A model generated the notes under the pieces. The model worked only from the letters and a program-made list of their open reading frames with translations, did not search any database and was not told the origin of the DNA. Below are positions 1-5,078 of a stretch of 6,279 bases of DNA, in pieces. Origin of the DNA: Nitrosarchaeum sp. (lineage in GTDB: Archaea; Thermoproteota; Nitrososphaeria; Nitrososphaerales; Nitrosopumilaceae); the NCBI GenBank assembly GCA_013140415.1, contig JABFSW010000141.1, positions 1 to 6,279 on the forward strand, read 5' to 3'. The translations under genes were made by a program, and so were the position numbers. The first letter of the stretch is position 1. Every line of letters starts with the position of its first letter.

Positions 1-197
1 ACTTTATGATGCAATATTATGCTTACATTTTGATGTTCGTTGTTTTTGATGTTATGGCAATTTTCTTATATGCGTGGGGAAATGCACTTTTAGAACTTCC
101 AAAATCTGCAACTTTGCCAATTATTGGTTTCTTAGCAATTATGTTTGCTGCAATGGCTTTTGCATTACATCAATCAGGGAGACGAAGCATATGGTAG
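1..197 (+). CDS. nuoA: NADH-quinone oxidoreductase subunit A (NuoA), 3' end only
   Basis: This is the C-terminal part of NuoA (bovine ND3), a small three-helix membrane subunit of complex I that packs against NuoH at the proton-entry channel. The gene enters from the left edge. The codon before the first ATG (bases 3-5, Phe) is in frame, so the ATG at 6 is internal and roughly half the protein is missing. The visible part has a helix around MQYYAYILMFVVFDVMAIFL, which matches the conserved NuoA stretch '[21 protein letters not shown]' of E. coli, then the final helix (about PIIGFLAIMFAAMAFALH) and a short basic tail ending RRSIW. The Asp of FDVE is kept, but the Glu two residues later is Met (codon 54-56). 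The stop is TAG at 195-197. It lies directly upstream of nuoB, as in most nuo operons. Identification is firm; only the upstream extent is unknown. Confidence 0.9.
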   Translation, partial: FMMQYYAYILMFVVFDVMAIFLYAWGNALLELPKSATLPIIGFLAIMFAAMAFALHQSGRRSIW

Positions 198-200
198 TTT

Positions 201-210
201 TTTATATAAA
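201..210 (+). promoter_or_regulatory. Possible archaeal TATA box between nuoA and nuoB
   Basis: The 40-nt gap between nuoA and nuoB is almost all A/T. It contains the perfect palindrome TTTATATAAA directly after a T run (198-203). This resembles an archaeal TATA box, and initiation about 25 nt downstream would fall near 231. That would place the start of an internal transcript on or just past the nuoB ribosome binding site, which argues against efficient use. An A/T-rich spacer could produce this by chance. The T run could alternatively cause partial termination after nuoA. The call is weak. Confidence 0.2.
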
Positions 211-226
211 TCAAAATTATAAAAAT

Positions 227-231
227 GAGGG
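227..231 (+). promoter_or_regulatory. Ribosome binding site of nuoB; decides the TTG start
   Basis: GAGGG lies 6 nt before TTG at 238, good Shine-Dalgarno spacing. Upstream of this TTG the nuoB frame has only ATT/ATA/GGG codons before a stop (TGA, 226-228). The nearby ATG at 225 is in another frame. The TTG is therefore the most credible start. Confidence 0.75.
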
Positions 232-237
232 ATTATA

Positions 238-762
238 TTGCTAAAAGATCTGATAACACCACAAAATGCAAATGTGTTTGTTGGAAAGCTAGGTGATATT
301 TTAGAACAAGCAATTGATAAACCATTGGGTTATGCAATCAATTGGGGTAGAATATGGTCGCTTTGGCCTGTACATATTGAAACGGCATGTTGTAGTGTAG
401 AATTTGGAGCAGCATCTAGTCCAAGATATGATGTTGAAAGATTTGGTATCATTGAAGCATTTGGTTCACTTAGACAATGTGATCTAATTGTAGTTCAGGG
501 AACTATCACAAGAAAAATGGCACCACGTCTACGTTTAGTTTATGATCAAATGCCAGAACCAAAATATGTCATTGCAATGGGTGCATGTGCAATTACTGGT
601 GGGTTGTATTTTGATTCATACAATGTACTTCCAGGTATTGATGGAGTTCTACCAGTAGATGTCTATGTCCCAGGTTGTCCACCTAGACCTGAAACTCTTA
701 TTCAAGGATGTATGTTACTGCAAGAAAAAATCAAGAGAATGAAGGCTAGGAAGTTTGTATAA
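238..762 (+). CDS. nuoB: NADH-quinone oxidoreductase subunit B (NuoB), N2 cluster carrier
   Basis: NuoB (bovine PSST, 174 aa here) carries [4Fe-4S] cluster N2, which hands electrons to quinone at the interface with NuoD and NuoH. The four N2 ligands are present: adjacent Cys51-Cys52 in ETACCSVEF, Cys117 in MGACAITGG and Cys147 in VPGCPPRPE, with the same spacing as E. coli Cys63/64/129/158. Other family signatures are PRYDVERFG (about 62-70), the KMAPRLRLVYDQMPEP stretch (93-108) and PVDVYVPGCPPRPE (139-152). The start is TTG with a good ribosome binding site. The stop TAA shares its last base with the nuoC ATG. One oddity is the residue after the Glu that follows the Cys pair: this is Met in bovine and E. 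coli (VEM) but Phe56 here (VEF), and the next segment reads GAASS. The protein is otherwise full length and intact. Confidence 0.97.
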   Translation: MLKDLITPQNANVFVGKLGDILEQAIDKPLGYAINWGRIWSLWPVHIETACCSVEFGAASSPRYDVERFGIIEAFGSLRQCDLIVVQGTITRKMAPRLRLVYDQMPEPKYVIAMGACAITGGLYFDSYNVLPGIDGVLPVDVYVPGCPPRPETLIQGCMLLQEKIKRMKARKFV

Positions 763-1352
763 TGAGTTCTGATTCTGATGATGAACTAATTGAAACCACA
801 TCTGATGTAATACCTGCATCTACTAAAGCAAGTCCTACTCCAGAAAAAGAAATTGAATTGCCAAAATTTGAAAAAGGTCTTGCAGATAAAATTGTTGAAA
901 AATTTGGCACCAGAATTAAAGTAGCATTTGTAAAACACGACAGAATTAGGATTGATGTTGGCAGAGATGATGTTAAAGAAGTGGCTACATTTCTAAGAGA
1001 TGTTCTAAATTTTGATCATGCTGAATCTGTATCAGGAGTAGACTATCCTCAGGACAAAGAAATTGAAGTGGTTTATCATTTAGGTTCCTACACTGATTCT
1101 TCATTATCAAGACAAATTCTTGTATTGGCAACCAGAGCGCAAAGAGAAGAAAATCCAATTCCTGGAAACGATGCAACAAAACTTCCTAGTCTTCGAGAAA
1201 TATTTTATAGTGTAGAATTTCATGAAAGAGAGATTTTTGAAATGTTTGGGGTTTACTTTCAAGGTCATCCAGATAATCGACGATTACTTTTGCCAGAAGA
1301 TTGGGCAGATTTACCACCGCTAAGAAAGGATTTTGCAATTAAAGGAAGATAG
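762..1352 (+). CDS. nuoC: NADH-quinone oxidoreductase subunit C (NuoC, 30-kDa family)
   Basis: NuoC (bovine 30-kDa subunit) is a cofactor-free hydrophilic subunit that stabilises NuoD and the quinone module on the cytoplasmic face. The protein is 196 aa. Residues about 1-35 are a low-complexity acidic, Ser/Thr/Pro-rich tail (SDSDDELIETTSD, then PEKEIELP) outside the core fold. The core runs from about 37 to 190. The C-terminal signature is clear: the FHEREIFEMFGV stretch from 153, GHPDNRRLLLPEDW at 168-181 and PLRKDF at 187-192, matching the family pattern ERE-x(3)-MFG-x(3)-GHP-x(2)-RR-x-LLPEDW. It is a separate gene, not the NuoCD fusion seen in E. coli. The ATG overlaps the nuoB stop by 1 nt (TAATG), with AGGA at 748-751 as a modest Shine-Dalgarno. 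nuoD begins 2 nt after its TAG. Confidence 0.96.
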   Translation: MSSDSDDELIETTSDVIPASTKASPTPEKEIELPKFEKGLADKIVEKFGTRIKVAFVKHDRIRIDVGRDDVKEVATFLRDVLNFDHAESVSGVDYPQDKEIEVVYHLGSYTDSSLSRQILVLATRAQREENPIPGNDATKLPSLREIFYSVEFHEREIFEMFGVYFQGHPDNRRLLLPEDWADLPPLRKDFAIKGR

Positions 1353-1354
1353 AT

Positions 1355-2491
1355 ATGAATAACGAATTACCGCCGGGACTTGCACTTCAGAAAGTAGATG
1401 AGAGAATTATGACTCTCAATGTTGGACCACAACATCCCGGTTCTGGTCATATGAGAATTATTGTGCAAATTGATGGTGACTTTATTGTTGCATGTGATCC
1501 TGATCCTGGCTATGTTCACCGCGGTGAAGAAAAGATGGCTGAATATCGAAATTACATTACAAACATTCCACATTTAGAAAGACCAGTTATTCATGATTCT
1601 TGCAATATTTTGTATCCGTATGTTTTAGGAGTTGAAGAACTTCTTGGTATTGAAGTACCAGAACGAGCAAAATACATTCGAGTTATTGCATCTGAATTGA
1701 ATAGATGTGTTTACACAATGTATTGGCTTGCAATCTATGGGATATTCTTAGGTCATTCTACAATGTTTATGTGGCCAGCAGGTGATCGTGAATTACTAAT
1801 TGATCTATTAGAAAAAATGACAGGAGCTAGAGTTACTCATGCTCATTTTGTACCAGGTGGTGTAAGAAATGATTTACCTCCAAACTTTGAAGATGTTTGT
1901 TTAAGACAAGTAAATTATTTTGAAAAACGAATCAAAGAATATGCGGCAATTTTCTATGATAATCCAATCTTAATTGCTAGAACTGCTAATACTGGTGTTT
2001 TATCACGTCAAGATGCAATTCGATTAGGTACGACTGGTTCAGTTCTTCGTGCTAGTGGTGTTGACTATGATCTTAGAAAGAAGGAACCTTATGATGTCTA
2101 TGATGAATTAGATGTTCACAGTAATGTAATGAAGGAGGGAGATTCTTATGCAAGATCAAAAATTCCATGGCTTGATATGTTGGAAAGCTGTAACATAATT
2201 AGACAAGCATTACAAAAAATGCCAAAGTCTGGTTCTGTTAGAGTTAAACTAAAACCAAATCCAAAAGGAAAAGGACTTGATTCAGTATACAAGCGTGTAG
2301 AATCAGGTAGAGGTTCATTGGGTTGCTATATCGTCTCTGACGGAAAACCTGAACCATATAGATTAAAACTAAGTGTTGGTTCCTTTAGAAACTTAATTGC
2401 ATTACCATATCTTCTTAAAGGGGAAAAATTAGGAAACATGCCAGCTGTATATTGGAGTCTTAATTATTGGCCAGTGGAGGCAGATAGATAA
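1355..2491 (+). CDS. nuoD: NADH-quinone oxidoreductase subunit D (NuoD, 49-kDa family)
   Basis: NuoD (378 aa) is the 49-kDa subunit, related to the large subunit of [NiFe] hydrogenases, and forms most of the quinone-binding pocket with NuoB. Recognisable blocks are LNVGPQHPGSGHMR (21-34), PGYVHRGEEKMAEY (51-64), ERAKYIRVIASELNR (103-117), the GARVTHAHFVPGGVRNDLPP region (about 157-176), LRKKEPYDVYDELD, the EGDSYAR stretch and GSLGCYIVSDGKPEPYRLK. The hydrogenase Cys pairs that bind Ni-Fe are absent, as expected for NuoD. Two quinone-headgroup positions differ from bovine: the loop GPQHPAAHG is GPQHPGSGH, one residue shorter, and the Tyr of YFDRLDY aligns with Ile79, followed by His80. The ATG lies 2 nt after nuoC, with GGAAG (1344-1348) upstream. 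The TAA directly abuts the nuoH ATG. Confidence 0.96.
   Translation: MNNELPPGLALQKVDERIMTLNVGPQHPGSGHMRIIVQIDGDFIVACDPDPGYVHRGEEKMAEYRNYITNIPHLERPVIHDSCNILYPYVLGVEELLGIEVPERAKYIRVIASELNRCVYTMYWLAIYGIFLGHSTMFMWPAGDRELLIDLLEKMTGARVTHAHFVPGGVRNDLPPNFEDVCLRQVNYFEKRIKEYAAIFYDNPILIARTANTGVLSRQDAIRLGTTGSVLRASGVDYDLRKKEPYDVYDELDVHSNVMKEGDSYARSKIPWLDMLESCNIIRQALQKMPKSGSVRVKLKPNPKGKGLDSVYKRVESGRGSLGCYIVSDGKPEPYRLKLSVGSFRNLIALPYLLKGEKLGNMPAVYWSLNYWPVEADR
2476..2480 (+). promoter_or_regulatory. Ribosome binding site of nuoH
   Basis: GGAGG lies inside the 3' end of nuoD, 11 nt before the nuoH ATG. It is a strong Shine-Dalgarno with slightly long spacing. Together with the abutting stop and start (TAAATG) it suggests reinitiation by ribosomes finishing nuoD. 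It supports the long-form nuoH start at 2492. Confidence 0.65.
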
Positions 2492-3790
2492 ATGTCTGTC
2501 ATTGCACCAAATTTCAAGTTTAGCGAATTTGTAAAATCTATTCTCGACAATGTATTTTGGATACTTCTTATCTTTGCATTGATTGGGTTACCTGCCGCTC
2601 AAATAATTTTATTCTATATTGAAATGCCTGTAATTAACGGTGAATTACTTACACCGTTCCTTGCATTGACATGGTTAGCAGATCCTTCTAGAACTCTTCC
2701 AATCTTGAAAGCTTTCATGACTACTGATTTATTTAAAATTGCTGCTTTCCCTGGATTTGGATTTGCAGCATTAATTGCAGCTGGAACAATCTTTATAGAA
2801 AGAAAAATGTTGGCAAAATTACAACTTAGAGTAGGTCCTTTTTACTGTGGAAAATTTGAAGGAATCTTACAATTAATGGGGGATGGACTAAAGCTAATCT
2901 CAAAAGAAATTATTATTCCTGCAAAAGCTGACAAACCAATTTTCTGGGCGGCTCCCATAATATTTGTCGCAACAGCAGCAGCATTTGTCGCATTAATTCC
3001 AGTTGCACCAGGATGGGTAGTTGCAGATGTTGATGTTGGATTGTTAGCAGTCTTTGCAATTATTGGATTCTTTCCAATCATAACTATTCTTTCTGCATGG
3101 TCTTCAAACAGTAAATTCCCATTCATTGGTGGAATAAGAGCATTACATCAAATGGTATCTTTTGAAATTCCACTGATTCTTTCGTTATTGGGGGTAGTGA
3201 TTCTTACAGGGACTCTGAATCTTTCTGAAATTGTTGCCAGTCAATCTAATTTTCCATGGATTATATTTTTACCAATTGGCGCAATTATTTTCTTTATTAC
3301 GATATTAGCAGAATTAGAAAGAATTCCATTTGATTTACCAGAAGCAGAAAGTGAAATTGTTGCTGGTTGGTTAACTGAATTTTCTGGAATGATTTACGGT
3401 CTTGTTCAATTAGGAACATACTTGAAACTTTATGCATTTGCCGCATTGTTTGTTGTTTTATTCCTTGGTGGTTGGTCTGGACCAATGATTTGGCCTCCTT
3501 TCCCTGAAGAAATTATCACTGATGGAATAGTAATGGGTCCAATCACTGCAAAAATTCCCGGATTACCAATATTTTCACAAGAGATGCTAAACGGTGTTTT
3601 ATGGTTTATAATAAAAACAGTAGGAGTAATCTTTTTCATTTTATTACCAAGAGGCGTTTTCCCAAGAATCAGAATTGATATGTTATTGAGTCTTGGTTGG
3701 TACAAACTAATTGGACTTGCATTCGTTAACATCTTTATAGCACTCGGTTTGTTGTACGCTGGAGTCTTGGGACCTGGAGGAATATTGTAA
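2492..3790 (+). CDS. nuoH: NADH-quinone oxidoreductase subunit H (NuoH), elongated form
   Basis: NuoH (bovine ND1) is the membrane subunit that docks the hydrophilic arm, holds the quinone tunnel entrance and starts the proton path. Family blocks are the IERKMLAKLQLRVGP stretch (102-116), PVAPGWVVADVDVGLL (170-185), AWSSNSKF (202-209), SFE (223-225), the acidic loop ERIPFDLPEAESEIVAGW (276-293), EFSGM (296-300) and PRIRIDMLLSLGW (391-403). At 432 aa it is about 100 residues longer than E. coli NuoH (325 aa). There is an N-terminal extension of about 67 residues with an extra hydrophobic helix (about 21-43), and about 33 extra residues between GGWSGP (326-331) and WFIIKT (371-376). The usual GPNxVG motif reads GPFYCG (115-120), and the Glu of the later (A/G)EY motif is Thr309. 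The strong ribosome binding site at 2476-2480 supports the long start. The TAA overlaps the nuoI ATG by 1 nt. Confidence 0.96.
   Translation: MSVIAPNFKFSEFVKSILDNVFWILLIFALIGLPAAQIILFYIEMPVINGELLTPFLALTWLADPSRTLPILKAFMTTDLFKIAAFPGFGFAALIAAGTIFIERKMLAKLQLRVGPFYCGKFEGILQLMGDGLKLISKEIIIPAKADKPIFWAAPIIFVATAAAFVALIPVAPGWVVADVDVGLLAVFAIIGFFPIITILSAWSSNSKFPFIGGIRALHQMVSFEIPLILSLLGVVILTGTLNLSEIVASQSNFPWIIFLPIGAIIFFITILAELERIPFDLPEAESEIVAGWLTEFSGMIYGLVQLGTYLKLYAFAALFVVLFLGGWSGPMIWPPFPEEIITDGIVMGPITAKIPGLPIFSQEMLNGVLWFIIKTVGVIFFILLPRGVFPRIRIDMLLSLGWYKLIGLAFVNIFIALGLLYAGVLGPGGIL
3776..3780 (+). promoter_or_regulatory. Ribosome binding site of nuoI
   Basis: GGAGG lies 9 nt before the nuoI ATG, embedded in the codons for the nuoH C-terminal Pro-Gly-Gly. 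With the TAATG stop-start overlap it indicates coupled translation of nuoH and nuoI. Confidence 0.7.
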
Positions 3791-4287
3791 TGAATACAGC
3801 TACTGGTATTATCAAGGCATTAAATTCAGGAATTAAGCATTTAGCAATTAAACGATTTACATTACGATATCCTGAAGAGAAACTAAAGTTTGTTGGTGAT
3901 GGTTATCAATTTGATCCATCTACCGGTGTCGGAATTGCAGGTTATAAAGGCCGTCATATGTTATTTCATGATCATTGTACTGGCTGTCAGCTGTGTTCCA
4001 TTGCATGTGAGGGAGTAGCAGAAGCAATTGCCATGGTAAAAGTTCCAGAAGAATACAAACATAATAAAAAAGCTATCATGCCACAAATTGATTATGGCAA
4101 ATGTGTATTTTGTGGGTTATGTGTTGATGCATGCCCATTTTATGCATTGTACATGACAAATGATTATGAACTTTCTTCATTTAGCAAGGAAGGTTTGATT
4201 TACACACCAGCTCAACTTCAAGTGAAACCATTTGTTTCTCAAGATTCTGAAATAAAAATTACTAATCGAGGTGCAACGCATGGCTGA
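3790..4287 (+). CDS. nuoI: NADH-quinone oxidoreductase subunit I (NuoI), two [4Fe-4S] ferredoxin
   Basis: NuoI (bovine TYKY, 165 aa) is the 8Fe ferredoxin-like subunit carrying clusters N6a and N6b, the last relay before N2 in NuoB. An amphipathic N-terminal part (about 1-26) should lie on the membrane surface. The family segment GYKGRHMLF (51-59) precedes the first cluster motif. Cluster one has Cys63, 66, 69 and 73, followed by Glu instead of the usual Pro (CEGVAEAI). Cluster two has Cys105, 108, 111 and 115 followed by Pro (CVFCGLCVDACP). As in all two-cluster ferredoxins, the last Cys of each motif should ligate the other cluster. The tail after about 120 (NDYELSSFSKEGLIYTPAQL) matches the NuoI pattern N-x-[YF]-E-x-S and the following E-x-L-x-Y-x(3)-L. 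In 11-subunit enzymes NuoI is a plausible docking place for an external electron donor such as ferredoxin; that is inference. Confidence 0.97.
   Translation: MNTATGIIKALNSGIKHLAIKRFTLRYPEEKLKFVGDGYQFDPSTGVGIAGYKGRHMLFHDHCTGCQLCSIACEGVAEAIAMVKVPEEYKHNKKAIMPQIDYGKCVFCGLCVDACPFYALYMTNDYELSSFSKEGLIYTPAQLQVKPFVSQDSEIKITNRGATHG
4268..4271 (+). promoter_or_regulatory. Ribosome binding site of nuoJ; decides the ATG start
   Basis: GAGG ends 8 nt before ATG 4280. The competing in-frame GTG at 4271 overlaps this Shine-Dalgarno and has no good site of its own, so ATG 4280 is preferred. Confidence 0.65.
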
Positions 4288-4792
4288 TGCTATATTTCTT
4301 GCATTATCTGTAATTACAATTGGCTCTGCAATAGCTGCTTTGGAGATGAGATCTTTAATTTATGGTTCGATTGCTTTGATGGGAACCCTTGGTGGAATTG
4401 CTGGATTCTTTTTACTTTTAGACTCACCATTTGTTGCAATGTTCCAACTAGCCGTCTATGTAGGTTCTATTGCAGTTTTAATTTTGTTTACCGTCATGCT
4501 AGTGAAAAGAGAACTTATTTTCAAGAAAGTTGAAGATAAAAGAAGAAAATTTGTTGGCATTGCACTGATGCTAGTTTTTATGGTTGCATTAGGTTCAATT
4601 ATAATGAATTCTGGCATCAAAACAATAACTACTGATGAACCAGCAGTTGATTTTAGAAATATTGGCGCAGACTTTCTAACATATTATTGGCCAGCTTTGA
4701 TTTTAATGGCATTAATCTTAACAGGTTCAGTTACCGGTGCACTGATTTTAGCAAGAAGAGAGGATGTAGAAAATGACCAACGAACTGATTGA
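4280..4792 (+). CDS. nuoJ: NADH-quinone oxidoreductase subunit J (NuoJ)
   Basis: NuoJ (bovine ND6) is a five-helix membrane subunit whose third helix carries a pi-bulge involved in coupling. With the ATG start it is 170 aa (MADAIFLALSVITIGSAIAA), close to the usual size (E. coli 184). Hydrophobic helices lie at about 2-22, 26-47, 51-75, 92-111 and 133-157. The signature is FVAMFQLAVYVGSIAVLILF (51-70), which matches the conserved 'VYVGAIMVLFLFVVML' block, with the conserved Tyr at 60. A GTG at 4271 would add three residues but sits on the Shine-Dalgarno, so ATG is chosen. The start overlaps the end of nuoI by 8 nt, and the 3' end overlaps nuoK by 20 nt. The C-terminus is charged (ARREDVENDQRTD). 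NuoJ diverges fast, so identity rests on the motif plus its position between I and K. Confidence 0.93.
   Translation: MADAIFLALSVITIGSAIAALEMRSLIYGSIALMGTLGGIAGFFLLLDSPFVAMFQLAVYVGSIAVLILFTVMLVKRELIFKKVEDKRRKFVGIALMLVFMVALGSIIMNSGIKTITTDEPAVDFRNIGADFLTYYWPALILMALILTGSVTGALILARREDVENDQRTD
4760..4763 (+). promoter_or_regulatory. Ribosome binding site of nuoK
   Basis: GAGG, within GAGAGGATG at 4758-4766, lies 9 nt before the nuoK ATG and inside the nuoJ coding region. The in-frame ATG at 4764 is followed at once by TAG, so ATG 4773 is the start. Confidence 0.65.
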
Positions 4793-5078
4793 TTTTGTTC
4801 TAGTGTCTGTTGCCCTTTTGGGTATTGGAATTTATGGTTTGTCTGTAAAGAGAAATGCCATTAGAATGTTATTTGCAGTTGAAATAATTATCAACGCCGC
4901 AAATCTTAACTTGGTTGCATTTGGAAGATTCTTACCACATAGTGGTGGTCAAACATTAGCATTATTTTCAATTGCAATCGCTGCAGCTGAAGTTGCAGTT
5001 GGGCTTTCATTAATTATTGTAGCATATCGTATGTATCAGAATATTGACATTGCAGACTTTAGGAGCTTGAAAGGATAA
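4773..5078 (+). CDS. nuoK: NADH-quinone oxidoreductase subunit K (NuoK)
   Basis: NuoK (bovine ND4L, 101 aa, the standard length) is a three-helix membrane subunit linking the NuoH/A/J region to the antiporter-like subunits. Its two buried glutamates are essential in E. coli (Glu36, Glu72). Both are present here: Glu37 in FAVEIIINAANLN and Glu73 in AIAAAEVAVGLSLI. Helices fall at about 6-24, 29-50 and 61-86. Conserved family pieces are GIYGL (18-22), the RN near 27-28 and the NAANLNLVAF stretch. The start overlaps nuoJ by 20 nt. The TAA stop shares a base with the nuoM-type ATG. Unlike NuoA and NuoH in this operon, no key residue looks altered, so the proton path through K appears normal. Confidence 0.97.
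   Translation: MTNELIDFVLVSVALLGIGIYGLSVKRNAIRMLFAVEIIINAANLNLVAFGRFLPHSGGQTLALFSIAIAAAEVAVGLSLIIVAYRMYQNIDIADFRSLKG

Noticed and set aside
225..240. ATG at 225 as an alternative nuoB start
   Set aside because: It is not in the nuoB frame, which has a stop (TGA, 226-228) just upstream of the TTG at 238.
985..1179. Minus-strand open frame opposite nuoC (64 codons)
   Set aside because: It lies wholly inside a well-supported gene, has no recognisable domain, and arises from the complement of low-G+C codons.
1367..1573. Minus-strand open frame opposite the start of nuoD (68 codons)
   Set aside because: It is antisense to conserved NuoD motifs, with no family features and no reason to be coding.
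2132..2198. Strong Shine-Dalgarno-like AAGGAGGGA inside nuoD followed by an out-of-frame ATG at 2148
   Set aside because: The frame encodes only 16 residues before TAA, and the purine run encodes the conserved Lys-Glu-Gly-Asp segment of NuoD, so coding constraint explains it.
2842..3126. Minus-strand open frame opposite nuoH (94 codons)
   Set aside because: Its Ala/Thr/Asn-rich composition is the complement of hydrophobic NuoH codons; it is a shadow of the real gene.
3297..3732. Two overlapping minus-strand open frames opposite the second half of nuoH (3297-3485 and 3430-3732)
   Set aside because: Both are antisense to conserved NuoH segments, overlap each other, and show no domain.
4271..4279. 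GTG at 4271 as the nuoJ start
   Set aside because: It overlaps the Shine-Dalgarno that suits ATG 4280 and would add only Met-Gln-Arg before the typical NuoJ N-terminus.
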